64,000 nucleotides of DNA from Thalassotalea nanhaiensis (GCF_031583575.1 NZ_CP134146.1:2542001-2606000), one strand, 5' to 3'; positions 45,941 through 55,633 are shown, counted from the stretch's first letter. Notes: generated by a model from the letters alone, not told the origin. Numbers and translations: made by a program.

Positions 45941-48900
45941 TTATTTACGTACACGACGATTAATGAATGTTAAAGCCGCTAATAAAATAAATAGCGAGTT
46001 TGTAGAGCCACCACCGGTTGACGATGCTTCAGAATCAGACTCTGGTGCAGCTTGTTCCGGCGCAGATGTTGACTCTGCGGACGCTGTTGCAGCGGCAGTT
46101 ACATTAAAGTTCAATGTTGAAGATGTCGTATTAACGCCATCATGAGCAGCAACAGTTGCTTGATAGGTCCCTACTTGATTGAGCGTGCCAGAGATCACAC
46201 CAGCTTTTGAGATAACTAGGCCTTGTGGTAAATCTGTGCTGGTAAAGGTGATACCATCACCTTCAGCATCAACAAATGAAGCTGACAACGATATTTCCAC
46301 TGACTCACCTTGTGCACCGGCTACTACAGATAAAGCTTCAACTACGGTAGGTGCAATATCATTACGATTATTTATATTAATAACCACATCAACTACTTTC
46401 GAGTCCCGGTTAACGTAATCAGCGTGCAGTTTTATCACGTATGATTTAGTATTTTCATAGTCTAATGCATCACTATTGGCAACAGTAATCGTGCCATCAG
46501 TAGCCACTAAAAAAGGTGTTCCTGGAAGTGAATTGACTTGATATATAGGGCCAGGGCTGCCTGTCCAAAAGAAATAGTTGCTAGCTATACCAACTTTGCC
46601 AATTACTGTACCTGCTGCAGCGTTTTCATAAACATTAAAGCTTTGATTAGCTTTTACTGAAGGATCAACTGATGATTGCTTGCCTGTGAAATAATTATTT
46701 TCATTGCCTATTTCAAAAATCATCACTCCAGGATAACAATCTTCATGTACAATCCAATTACCAACAGATACAACATTTGGATCACATTGATAAGTAGTAC
46801 CCGCTGAAATTCTTGCTGATTGGCCAGGCTCTATTATTTGCTTGATACCCCACTCTATTGGAGTTTGATCTTCTTCTGATAGTAAAGTAACAGCTGCCGA
46901 ACTAGCTAAATAGGTAACCTTTTCTTCAATACAATAATCTTCATTCCATGATTTAGGCTGACAGTTATAATCCCACCAATATGGATAACCATCTTCACCG
47001 GTGTGATCGATAACCTCTTCATAATAATCGCCATTAATGACTGGGTTATAACGGAGCACTTTGCTATCAAACGTAGATTGAGCATCGCGATCTGTTGCAA
47101 ATTGCCAGCCTACCTTTTGATTCCACGCATCAACGCTTTGAAAGTCATGATGATAAAGTTTGTCTAAACAGATGTTCGCTACAGCAGTGTCATCGCCCGG
47201 CGAAACGTCTGCCGGTAACTCTGAATATCTAACCCTACCTGTTGGATTCCAATATTCATAAGGAATGCTAAGATCGAGATATTTAGTTACCGGTTGTGAG
47301 TCATTATTTAAAAGGATCTCAAAATAACCTAATTTATCCGCGTCTGTTGAGTTTACTTCTAGACCATGGGGATCGGCGTTATATTTATCAGCAATCGCTT
47401 CTGCATAAGCTGTAAAATAGACTAAAACATGACCAGCTTTATCAAAGTGCTCAGCCATAGGTACATCGAATTTATCAAACATTTGTACTGCAACTGACAA
47501 TTTTTGCCCCGACTCACAAAGTGCTTCAGGATTAATGGTTGCCCCTATGTTTTTAATTAAATTACCTTGTCCACTTGCTTTGGTTGTGTCTTTAACTGGT
47601 ACTGTATGCATTAACGGCATGGTATATACTGTTTTTGCTAAATTACCTTCATTTTTAACATCAATTACCGTACTTTCAAGCCAGCCGCCAGAATTTCTAA
47701 CTAGCTGTGAAATTATTGGTGCATCATAGGGCAGTATTGTAGTTGTAGTGGCCATAGTTGGCTTTGCCACTTCTTTATTGCTTTTGGGAAACACTTGCCA
47801 AGGCATTTTAAGTTGTGCTGACTGACCGTCTTGATTATTAAACACCAAATAGCCGTTAACAGAGGTTTTTGACCAATTTTCAATCGTATAATCAGTCGTT
47901 GTAGTTAACGTTCCATCTGTAAGTTTCTCAGCATCTACGCTTAATGTAACGGTAAAGATTACAGAACGATTTGCCGGCACATTAATGGTTTCAGGATAAA
48001 TAAAGCTGACCGCCTCATTATTCGCTTTATCGCCATTAAGTGTTGTACCTACGGTATAAGTTTGAACTTGGTCGGTTAAATTTTTAATGGTGATGTCACG
48101 GGTTACTGATGTTTGCGTACTTGCTTCAACAAAACCAAAAGCAAGGCTTGGTTGATAGGAACTAGATTCCCAAACAACTGCTTTTGAAGTTATTGCTGTT
48201 GCTCCATCAACTAAACCGCTGCCCATAAATGGTACTTCAGCGATTTTATGAGTGCTCATTTCATACTCTTCAAAATAGTGGCTACCACCAACTATGTTGT
48301 CGGCCAGTGCACTATTGGTAACCAAAGCCTTTGCCTCAATTGGACTTAAATGAGGAAATTGCGCCAAAATTCGAGCAGCAGTACCCGCAGCATATGCTGC
48401 AGCGTAAGTATGGTGTGCTTCAAAAACCCCTTGCTCAGTACCCGTTCCAGCTAGTGGAGCAACAACATTTTCAGCTGGGCCAACAACTTCAGGTTTAAGT
48501 AACTGAACACCACGAGTAGGTCCTGCAGGCGTGAAACTAGATAAAGAAATATCTTCTTCGTTAATACTTACCGAGCCTACCGTTAATGCTTCAGGTACGG
48601 CAGCACGCCATGCTAAATTAAAATAGTTATCCATAGCAGTTTTACCTGCGCCAATAACAAGCAAAGAGCCGGCAGCGCTTACTCGACGAATTAACCCAAT
48701 TTCACGGGTAGGATGTGATCCAGAGGTATCATCTTCGACATAAAACGCAGCATTACCGTATGAATTCATCACGATAACATCTGGTCTGTCACTAATATCG
48801 CCGTCTTGGTTCGGATCAACAATTGCATCTAAAACTGGGTAAAAATACCTATAATCCCAATCCCAAGTTTTATAAAATAATATTTTAGCATCTGGAGCTT

Positions 48901-49684
48901 CAGCCAAAACCTGCGCAGCAACAGCTGTGCCAGATGGAATAGCGCCAGAATCAACGTTATCATCTTGCTCTGCTTCAATCGGGTTATAATCTAAAGAGTG
49001 GTAACCTTCGCCAGCCGCTGAAAAATCTAAACCACCAATAATAGTTTCGGTTGGAAATCCATCCCAGGCATTACTTCTATTTGCCCAAGCTTGATCATAA
49101 GCTTCACGAGTACCGGCGCCGCCTAAAGATTTATGAGTGTAATCAATACCATTACCGACAATAGCAACGGTAACCGCATCACCTGGGTCTTTAACTGTTA
49201 AGAAAGGATATTTTTTAAATTCATCGTTGCTAGTATAAGATGGCTCTTCATTTAACAGCTCTGCATAAATAACATGTTCATTGGTTGAAATGTCTTTAAC
49301 CGCTTGGTGACTCATTTGCACGTAGAGAATATTTTCAGTCAGTCGAGCCTTATGAGTAATAATAGCGCTAGGATCTAATTCTCGTATTGCTGCTATTACT
49401 TGTTCTTGTTGTTTTTCAACTAGGTTTATAATGGAACTACGATCAGCTCCTAAACCGTCATAAGACGGATCAAGTGCGCTTTTTTCCGCTAAACCAATTA
49501 AATATACGCCGATGTTTTCATCTTTCTTTTCAAAAGAAGATGTTATCTCGTTTTGTGGTGTTGTGCTTATGGTTAATTGTCCTGTAGATAGCTTATTGCT
49601 AGCTTCTTGAACATCAACTGCGTTTGCTTTAGCTGCAAAGGCGGCTGTAACCATTAATGCGACAGTAGATGATTTAAAAATCAT
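45941..49684 (-). CDS. Catalytically dead subtilisin-like GlyGly-CTERM protein (B2)
   Basis: 1247 residues, paralogue of B1 (core about 75 % identical by eye). Signal peptide about 1-22. The catalytic Asp is again Gly (IVGNG), the His is Ser (SGTAVAAQ) and the Ser is Thr (HHTYAAAYAAG; B1 has Asn there). Pairs of cysteines are conserved with B1 (CQPKSWNEDYCIEEK, YQCDPN, HEDCYPG). A cadherin-like and a He_PIG domain precede a GlyGly-CTERM (STGGGSTN, helix, NRRVRK) after a Ser/Glu/Ala-rich linker. The first gene of the B2-A2 operon. Losing the same residues in both copies while keeping the frame open argues for a selected non-catalytic role. Confidence 0.9.
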   Translation of the reverse strand: MIFKSSTVALMVTAAFAAKANAVDVQEASNKLSTGQLTISTTPQNEITSSFEKKDENIGVYLIGLAEKSALDPSYDGLGADRSSIINLVEKQQEQVIAAIRELDPSAIITHKARLTENILYVQMSHQAVKDISTNEHVIYAELLNEEPSYTSNDEFKKYPFLTVKDPGDAVTVAIVGNGIDYTHKSLGGAGTREAYDQAWANRSNAWDGFPTETIIGGLDFSAAGEGYHSLDYNPIEAEQDDNVDSGAIPSGTAVAAQVLAEAPDAKILFYKTWDWDYRYFYPVLDAIVDPNQDGDISDRPDVIVMNSYGNAAFYVEDDTSGSHPTREIGLIRRVSAAGSLLVIGAGKTAMDNYFNLAWRAAVPEALTVGSVSINEEDISLSSFTPAGPTRGVQLLKPEVVGPAENVVAPLAGTGTEQGVFEAHHTYAAAYAAGTAARILAQFPHLSPIEAKALVTNSALADNIVGGSHYFEEYEMSTHKIAEVPFMGSGLVDGATAITSKAVVWESSSYQPSLAFGFVEASTQTSVTRDITIKNLTDQVQTYTVGTTLNGDKANNEAVSFIYPETINVPANRSVIFTVTLSVDAEKLTDGTLTTTTDYTIENWSKTSVNGYLVFNNQDGQSAQLKMPWQVFPKSNKEVAKPTMATTTTILPYDAPIISQLVRNSGGWLESTVIDVKNEGNLAKTVYTMPLMHTVPVKDTTKASGQGNLIKNIGATINPEALCESGQKLSVAVQMFDKFDVPMAEHFDKAGHVLVYFTAYAEAIADKYNADPHGLEVNSTDADKLGYFEILLNNDSQPVTKYLDLSIPYEYWNPTGRVRYSELPADVSPGDDTAVANICLDKLYHHDFQSVDAWNQKVGWQFATDRDAQSTFDSKVLRYNPVINGDYYEEVIDHTGEDGYPYWWDYNCQPKSWNEDYCIEEKVTYLASSAAVTLLSEEDQTPIEWGIKQIIEPGQSARISAGTTYQCDPNVVSVGNWIVHEDCYPGVMIFEIGNENNYFTGKQSSVDPSVKANQSFNVYENAAAGTVIGKVGIASNYFFWTGSPGPIYQVNSLPGTPFLVATDGTITVANSDALDYENTKSYVIKLHADYVNRDSKVVDVVININNRNDIAPTVVEALSVVAGAQGESVEISLSASFVDAEGDGITFTSTDLPQGLVISKAGVISGTLNQVGTYQATVAAHDGVNTTSSTLNFNVTAAATASAESTSAPEQAAPESDSEASSTGGGSTNSLFILLAALTFINRRVRK

Positions 49685-49707
49685 TTCAGTCCTCTTGTTA
49701 CTTTATA

Positions 49708-49783
49708 AATTGCAAGACATCCAAATTTCATACGAGTAATTTTTGTTATGAGTATAAAAAGTGGCATTGCATGCATTAGTAAA
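49708..49783 (-). promoter_or_regulatory. Conserved leader and upstream element of B2
   Basis: GGATGTCTTGCAATT (minus strand of 49708-49722) then ACAAGAGGAC before the ATG, and TTTACTAATG at 49774-49783, 90 bp upstream; the same words precede B1. The remaining 410 bp to C2 are AT-rich with no gene. Confidence 0.55.
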
Positions 49784-50089
49784 CAAGTTCGAAAGTCAAG
49801 CAAGGTTATGAAGGTCGTTTATAGATTAATAAAGCGTCATATAAACGATTACAAAAGGTTTATAGTCATACATATCAACAACTTAAAGTAACAAAAAACA
49901 AAGAGGAAATGACAGTTATAACTGTATGAACAGTTTCTTCATAGTCAACTTTTAATAAAATACGCTAATTTAATAAGTGAAAAATCAAGAGCTGTAGCAA
50001 TAAACCAATACAGGAAGTGCTGGTAGGAAGTGCTATTTGGCTTTAAGTATTAATAGATGCAGATAGAGAGTTCCCTTTGGAAATATTCA

Positions 50090-50118
50090 AGCTCTAGCTA
50101 AAAGTATTAGCTAGAGCT
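50090..50118. other. Strong hairpin downstream of C2
   Basis: A perfect 12-bp stem AGCTCTAGCTAA / TTAGCTAGAGCT with a 5-nt loop, 75 bp after the C2 stop. There is no T-run on the minus strand, so it is an uncertain terminator or mRNA 3'-end stabiliser. Confidence 0.55.
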
Positions 50119-50192
50119 CGTTCATTGATAAAAAGCTATATATTTTGAATATTTGCACTGGCTGCCTAAAGACTAAGCTAAGCACTAATCAA

Positions 50193-52331
50193 TCAAGGTT
50201 TATCAACCATAGTGCTAATTGGCAATGCAAAAATATCGGAGTCATTAATGCTGTTTAGCGTTAGCATTATACTTTGCTTACCTGCTGGGGCTATACCAAA
50301 ATACTTTCGCACTGTTCCAGATGGGTAAGTACTGACAATCTGTTCGGTGCTAGACATAGTTTTACGTTTTATCAGGTCATGATTTTTATTTCTTGAGACG
50401 TAGTAAATACTATCGTTTTGCCAAAAAAAGCTCGCAAAATCAGTGGTTGCCAAATCTTTAGCCAGTAGTTGACTCTCCTTGGTGTTTTGGTTAAATTGCC
50501 AGATGCCACTTTCACCTTTTCTACTTACATATAAATGGCCATCAGTGCCTTCAACAGCAAAAATTTCATCATTAAACGTGAGTTGAACTATTTCTTTAGT
50601 ATTGAGATTAAACTTGAAAATACCTGACTTTCCACTTTTTTCAGATGCAAAATAAATTGTATTATCACTTATAGACCAATTAATACTTCTAGCTGCATAA
50701 TTTCCAAGTAGCTCTAACTCTCCACCAGGAAGTGTACCTAGATACCAGTCCGGATGCTCATCATTGCTATTTTTAATGGTTACCAGAAACTGTTTTCCAT
50801 TTGGTGAAATTCTGTGCGAAAATGCGGTGCCCAAATCCTTGGTCAGGTTTTTATATTCGTTCGCAGCTTTCAGCCATATGTCCCACTTATCTGCGCGATT
50901 AGAAATAAATAATATGCCATCATTAGCAACATATTGACCATATAGATCTCGAGAAGAAGAAGATGCTCGCTGAATTTCTGTTCCGTCTTTTAATGAGCGT
51001 TGGCTGATAAACTCTTGACTCAAATGACGAGAAAAATACAGTTCTGAAGTGTCGTAATTAAAGCTAAGGTTATTTGGAGTAATTAACCGATGTATTATTT
51101 TTTCAGATTTGGTTTGTGGGTTTATCGCTAGCGTTAAGTATTTGCCATCCTGCTGAACATTAGTATAAATGTTATTTTGGTTATGCTCCCAAACCAAGCC
51201 AACAATAGATAGTTTATTGGCCAGTAAAACACTTTCTTGAGCATTTTTATCTATTAAAATAAGTTCAGCACTACTTATATTTTCGCGAATAAAGGCAACT
51301 TGTTTTGAGTCGGCAGAGTATACTGCCTTATAATCTTTGACATCCTTGTTAGGAAAACTAATTTGTTTACTCGACGATTCATTCAAATTAAACTCGAATA
51401 AAGCTACACCATTTTTTGTTTTTTTCGAAAACACAATGTATTTGCCATTGGGCGACCAATCAATCCCGCTCAGGTAAGAAGTATAAGTGCAGCCAGAGTC
51501 AATTAAACTATCTTGGTTGGTAATAATTTGACGAATACGCAACTGACATTGACCATCAACGCTAATACGCATATAAGCAATACTTTCATTATCTGGTGAC
51601 CAACTAGGTGAAACCTCCTCTTCATCTACCATTGTTAATAGTCGTAATGGTACGGTTTCATCCTTTAAATCTTTTATATACAGTTGTCCTGGTTGCTGCT
51701 TGCGCACCCATTCAAAAGCCATATAACGTCCATCTGAAGAAATAGCAGGGTGTTCTTCAATACCTTCAAAGTTAGTTATTTTAGTTGGATTTAATGGTAC
51801 TGATTCGATTTTATTTTGGCTAACATAATATGTATCAACAAATACACTGACAAAAAGCAATATAAGTAATGCAGAAAAGGTCAGATAACCCCCTTTAAAC
51901 TTCACTTTGTCGATAAAAGCCTTAATCCAAACATAAATATTGTCAATAGAGGAAGGTAAGGCTGTTGATTTAGATGGGGAAGCAATATCAGAAGTTACAA
52001 TAGGCTCGGGTAAAGCAACAAGTTTATAGCCAACTTTTGGCAAAGTTTTAAAATATTCATCGCTGTTGACGCCCAAGTCGTCAAATACCTTGCGAATATG
52101 CCACATAGCATTGATATAACCGCGTTTACCAACAGGGTAATTACCTTGCCATAGTAGCTCAATGGCTAGTGCTCTATCGACTATTTGATTCTCATTCTTA
52201 AGAAACAGCTTTAAAAACTCAAAAACTTTAACAGGCAGTTTAATCGACTGTTCATCGTTGGCAACTGTCATTTCATTACAGTTGACAATTAGTTTTTCCA
52301 CACGATATTCATTGTGAGGTAATTCAATCAT
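50193..52331 (-). CDS. Membrane-anchored winged-helix regulator with beta-propeller-like outer domain (C2)
   Basis: 712 residues from the ATG at 52331 (GGTGG 8 bp before; a TTG six codons earlier is less likely). Same plan as C1. The winged helix (LPVKVFEFLKLFLKNENQIV, GKRGYINAMWHIRKVFDDLG, FKTLPKVGYKLV) lies at about 10-105. A proline/serine linker leads to a membrane helix at about 155-175, and then TolB/PD40-like repeats (HPAISSDGRYMAFEW, SPSWSPDNESIAYMR, IDWSPNGKYIVFS, HRISPNGKQFLV). By eye it is about half identical to C1, less than the proteases are to each other. That would fit regulators that have diverged to sense different signals or different sites. It lies 509 bp upstream of B2. 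Confidence 0.9.
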   Translation of the reverse strand: MIELPHNEYRVEKLIVNCNEMTVANDEQSIKLPVKVFEFLKLFLKNENQIVDRALAIELLWQGNYPVGKRGYINAMWHIRKVFDDLGVNSDEYFKTLPKVGYKLVALPEPIVTSDIASPSKSTALPSSIDNIYVWIKAFIDKVKFKGGYLTFSALLILLFVSVFVDTYYVSQNKIESVPLNPTKITNFEGIEEHPAISSDGRYMAFEWVRKQQPGQLYIKDLKDETVPLRLLTMVDEEEVSPSWSPDNESIAYMRISVDGQCQLRIRQIITNQDSLIDSGCTYTSYLSGIDWSPNGKYIVFSKKTKNGVALFEFNLNESSSKQISFPNKDVKDYKAVYSADSKQVAFIRENISSAELILIDKNAQESVLLANKLSIVGLVWEHNQNNIYTNVQQDGKYLTLAINPQTKSEKIIHRLITPNNLSFNYDTSELYFSRHLSQEFISQRSLKDGTEIQRASSSSRDLYGQYVANDGILFISNRADKWDIWLKAANEYKNLTKDLGTAFSHRISPNGKQFLVTIKNSNDEHPDWYLGTLPGGELELLGNYAARSINWSISDNTIYFASEKSGKSGIFKFNLNTKEIVQLTFNDEIFAVEGTDGHLYVSRKGESGIWQFNQNTKESQLLAKDLATTDFASFFWQNDSIYYVSRNKNHDLIKRKTMSSTEQIVSTYPSGTVRKYFGIAPAGKQSIMLTLNSINDSDIFALPISTMVDKP

Positions 52332-52490
52332 TAAATACCACCGTTGCAAGCATCAATTTCGGTTAGTAACTAAACAAAATAGATAACAAAATAAAAGGGC
52401 TCCAATTGTTTATATTAAAACAAAAGTAATTTCCGACATATTCTTATTTTATTGAACATCACAATATTCAAATTATAAGTCGGTATATAC

Positions 52491-52505
52491 TACCCTAAAG
52501 GGTGA
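52491..52505 (-). promoter_or_regulatory. Palindromic operator candidate TACCCTAAAGGGTGA
   Basis: Arms ACCCT/AGGGT around AA, 161 bp upstream of the C2 start. Same core as at 41614, 58823 and 60530. Confidence 0.7.
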
Positions 52506-52609
52506 AAAATTGATTTAACTATAAGCATCAATAAAACATCAAGAATTTAATAATTTTCAATCAATTCATCGAGATAAAGTATTAAAAGCCAATATCAATA
52601 AAAATAGCA

Positions 52610-52925
52610 TTAATAAACTAGTGCCTGTATATCGAAGGGAATAGTTGCGTATGGCTTGATCACAGTATGGCAGGATGTTATGCATTTGACTAATGCTAGA
52701 GCAATTACCAAGGATGTATGGAAAGACGTTGCATTCCTTTTTTTACATGACGTAATATATGCCATTTTCACATGGATGTGTTCAAAATGGTCATCCCTGA
52801 AGTAAAAAATCAACATAAATAATTATGTTGATTTTTAATGTTATTTATTCAGTGTAGTGAGGTAACTCTATAACATGTATGTTAAGTTTAGTTCCTTCTT
52901 CCCTGAAGTACAGGATTTAAACTAT
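52610..52925. repeat. Interspersed intergenic repeat, copy 3 (degenerate)
   Basis: It carries GAGCAATTACCAAGGATGTATGG (compare copy 1), TTTTCACATGGATGTG, GGTCATCCCTGAAGTAAAA, and a second CTTCCCTGAAGTA at about 52900. These are diverged forms of the CATCCCTGATGT units. The 619-bp gap (52350-52968) otherwise holds the C2 control region and the terminator at 52805. The 68-codon frame inside is not believed to be a gene. Confidence 0.6.
52805..52836 (-). terminator. Terminator of DUF1254-3
   Basis: A perfect 14-bp stem AAAAATCAACATAA / TTATGTTGATTTTT with a 4-nt loop, giving T-runs in both directions, about 130 bp beyond the DUF1254-3 stop. Confidence 0.85.
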
Positions 52926-52968
52926 CCATGGCAATCCTAAGTTAATTCATCACCGAATTAAAAACTAA

Positions 52969-54456
52969 CTAGTCACTGATCTTAACCATATCGTTTAACA
53001 TCCAATTCTTGAAAAACGTTTTAGACGTTGGACGGTATAAGCGGAATAATAAGAAATAGTCTTCACCGCCTGTTGGTACCCAGTTTGCCTCTTGGCCTTT
53101 TGGTGCTTCTGGACCAAAATACAGATCATAAGAGCCATCAGAGTTTTTAATCATTTCATCGGCATTACGTGAAGACAAACCTACGCGCTCTACATTTTTA
53201 ACGAAATTTTTAGTTTCCATGTTGTAAACAATAGCAGACCAGAAATCTTCAGCTGGCGTATCAGCAGGTACATTAAGTTTATATGTCGCGTTACCGTCTA
53301 GCATCTCACCATTCGAGTCACGTAAACCTGTTAGGTAAAAAGTAGAGCCACCCAACTGTTTAGGTAAATAAGTTACGTAAAAATATGAAGCCGCACGCTT
53401 GTCAACCAGCACTTCGTTTTCGTCAATAAATGGAAAACCTAGTTGTGCTTGTGGGCCGAAGTTCCAAAATGACCACTGAGACAACGCTTTACCATCTTTA
53501 TCTCTCCACAGTGCACTTACTGTTTGATCTGGCTCGACAAACTTAGATTGCATGTGTGCATAAGCCATTAACAAACCATCTTTCATCGCTTTCTTTTGTT
53601 GCTCGGTAGGAGCAAACTTACTACCTTTAACAATGCCTAAATCTTTCAGTAAAGATGCCATGGCTTTGTCTTGTGTACGAATAGGGTTTTCTTGAATAAT
53701 TTCATTAACGTCTTGGAAAAATGATTCGTTGTAATATGGCAGACTGTCGTATGCAACATCTGTTGCATCTAGATAATCCGTCTTTGGTGGCTTAGCAGCA
53801 TCAGCTAAGTTGTAAATTTTAATTGTTTGCGCATAATCACCAGCATCTTTATCTGTAGCACCATTTGTTAATGATGGGCGGAATGAAAAACCATAAAGGT
53901 AAGTATCAGTTTCAAACACAAGATAACCTTTCTTTTCTAAATCGCTTTTAGTGCCAAGCTTATTGTCATAACCAGGTGGTAGAAATACATACTTGCCGCC
54001 CTTACCTTTATCAGCGCCCTTGTAGCCTACATCGGTAATTGGCACTTCCCATTGGCTAACAACTGAACCAAAATAGTTCAACTTATCAGTAGCAGCAGGC
54101 ACTTCGATAACAATAGGACCATTTTTAGATGTGAGAGTCCCCCATGCATACGCGGTTGTATCATTCGCGGTTAAAAAACCTTTTTCTGAGCCAAATGGTT
54201 TATTTACATAAACAACATCGTTATAGCCGCCACCTTCAAAATTACGTCGCGTGGCTTTAAGGAAATCGGTTTGTGTAACTGCTGGCATATAATGGATTGC
54301 TGTTTGTGTAGCACGTTGTACCATTATTTTATATTGCAAATTTTCAATTTGTGCTGAACGTTTAAGAATGTCGTTGGTATCATTAAATGACTCAGCCATC
54401 GCCGGCATAGCTGCCGCTGATAACGTTAGTAATGAAGCGAGTAATATTTTCTTCAT
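52969..54456 (-). CDS. Periplasmic DUF1254/DUF1214 protein, paralogue 3
   Basis: 495 residues. A signal peptide ends at about residue 21 (MPAMA). It belongs with paralogue 5 to a second branch that opens with a helix-rich stretch (QRATQTAIHYMPAVTQTDFLKA) instead of the TP..VK motif. Shared family blocks are TANDTTAYAWG, GPIVIEVPAATDKLNYFGS, KGKGGKYVFLPPGYD, a DUF1214 end (YKLNVPADTPAEDFWSAIVY, YDLYFGPEAPKGQEANW) and LFRLYRPTSKTFFKNW. Role unknown. Single gene, divergent from the LysR regulator, which starts 192 bp away and probably controls it. Confidence 0.92.
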   Translation of the reverse strand: MKKILLASLLTLSAAAMPAMAESFNDTNDILKRSAQIENLQYKIMVQRATQTAIHYMPAVTQTDFLKATRRNFEGGGYNDVVYVNKPFGSEKGFLTANDTTAYAWGTLTSKNGPIVIEVPAATDKLNYFGSVVSQWEVPITDVGYKGADKGKGGKYVFLPPGYDNKLGTKSDLEKKGYLVFETDTYLYGFSFRPSLTNGATDKDAGDYAQTIKIYNLADAAKPPKTDYLDATDVAYDSLPYYNESFFQDVNEIIQENPIRTQDKAMASLLKDLGIVKGSKFAPTEQQKKAMKDGLLMAYAHMQSKFVEPDQTVSALWRDKDGKALSQWSFWNFGPQAQLGFPFIDENEVLVDKRAASYFYVTYLPKQLGGSTFYLTGLRDSNGEMLDGNATYKLNVPADTPAEDFWSAIVYNMETKNFVKNVERVGLSSRNADEMIKNSDGSYDLYFGPEAPKGQEANWVPTGGEDYFLLFRLYRPTSKTFFKNWMLNDMVKISD

Positions 54457-54647
54457 GGGTAATTTCCTTTATTAAAAATCAAATAGCTAACTATTAGTAA
54501 ATAATATATTAGGCTTTAACATTGAACTTTGAACATTGAATACCAGTGAGGTGATTCATTCTCTGCTCTAAACTTGCAGTAATATTAACAAGCACCTATC
54601 ATGAAAACGAATGCTTTATTTTCACCAGAGGTATGATTTAAATTCAT

Positions 54648-55601
54648 ATGGATAATAGTACTGAAAAACAGCTTAACCGGATTGACCTGAACTTATTAAT
54701 TGCCTTGAGTGTGCTGTTAAAAGAAAAGAATGTCAGTAAAGCAGCAGATGTGTTGTTTTTAACTCAATCGGCAATGAGTAAAACGTTGAAGCGATTACGG
54801 GACTTATTTGATGATGAGTTGTTGTTTCGCTCAGCCAATAAAATGCATATAACCGTAAAAGGTGAGCAACTGCAACAGCAACTTCCGAGTTTGCTCGCGT
54901 CGTTAAATAGTTTTATGCAGGAAGATGAATTTGACCCAAGTACGTGCGAAATGTCTTTTTCGTTATCAGTGCCGGCCTCAATGAACCATTCACTGTTATT
55001 GCCACTACTGCAAACGTTAGCAAAACAGGCACCAAAAATAAAAGTCACAGAACACCCTGCACTCGTTGATCCTTATGATATGTTGGAAAACAATGACATC
55101 GATTTTGCTATTAACTTTGCAGATAAAAAGGATTCAAATTTTATAGTTACGCCTTGTGAAAAATTTTCCTTAGCGATTTTTGCCGGTAAACATCATCCCC
55201 TTCTCAAGAAAAGTAAGGTAGGAGCTAAAAAAGTCATCAGTTATGAAGATTGCTTACAATATAACTTTATTGCGATGAATCATGGAGATAATAGCCAGAA
55301 TAAGATCACTTCAACTATTCACCAAATATTAAATGAAGCTAAATATAAAGAAAAACTGGTGTTTAAAAGTAATCAGTTGTTGTTAATAACCGAGTTACTT
55401 GCCACAACTGATTCATTATATATAGGCCCGGAACACCTGCTAAGGGTTTCGAATTTAAGTAATACCATTGCACCAGTCTATACGTTTGATTTAGCCGATG
55501 ATAATAAAGTACCTACTTATTTAATCGAACATAAGCGGCTAACTAATAGTTTGGCGCATCAATGGATGAAACAAAAAATTATTGAGCAGTTCGCCCAATA
55601 A
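54648..55601 (+). CDS. LysR-family transcriptional regulator
   Basis: 317 residues. The N-terminal winged helix (about 10-70: IDLNLLIALSVLLKEKNVSKA, FLTQSAMSKTLKRLRDLFDDELLFR) is followed by a two-lobed effector domain to the end. It is divergent from DUF1254-3 and convergent with DUF1254-4. By the usual LysR arrangement the 191-bp shared region (54457-54647) should hold its binding site upstream of DUF1254-3. Its effector is probably a compound linked to the DUF1254 proteins. Confidence 0.93.
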   Translation: MDNSTEKQLNRIDLNLLIALSVLLKEKNVSKAADVLFLTQSAMSKTLKRLRDLFDDELLFRSANKMHITVKGEQLQQQLPSLLASLNSFMQEDEFDPSTCEMSFSLSVPASMNHSLLLPLLQTLAKQAPKIKVTEHPALVDPYDMLENNDIDFAINFADKKDSNFIVTPCEKFSLAIFAGKHHPLLKKSKVGAKKVISYEDCLQYNFIAMNHGDNSQNKITSTIHQILNEAKYKEKLVFKSNQLLLITELLATTDSLYIGPEHLLRVSNLSNTIAPVYTFDLADDNKVPTYLIEHKRLTNSLAHQWMKQKIIEQFAQ

Positions 55602-55633
55602 AAAACCAAATAGTTACTTAGCCACAAAAAGCT

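Noticed and set aside
45765-46145. 126-codon plus-strand frame across the A2/B2 junction
   Set aside because: It is antisense to both intact genes and crosses their intergenic hairpin. It mirrors the reverse strand of codon-biased genes.
34954-49684. B1 and B2 as decaying pseudogenes
   Set aside because: Both have full-length frames, intact signal peptides, sorting tails and conserved cysteines, and the changes at the triad are shared. This is a pseudoenzyme pattern.
52610-52816. 68-codon minus-strand frame
   Set aside because: It lies within the degenerate intergenic repeat and a terminator stem, and its composition is not protein-like.
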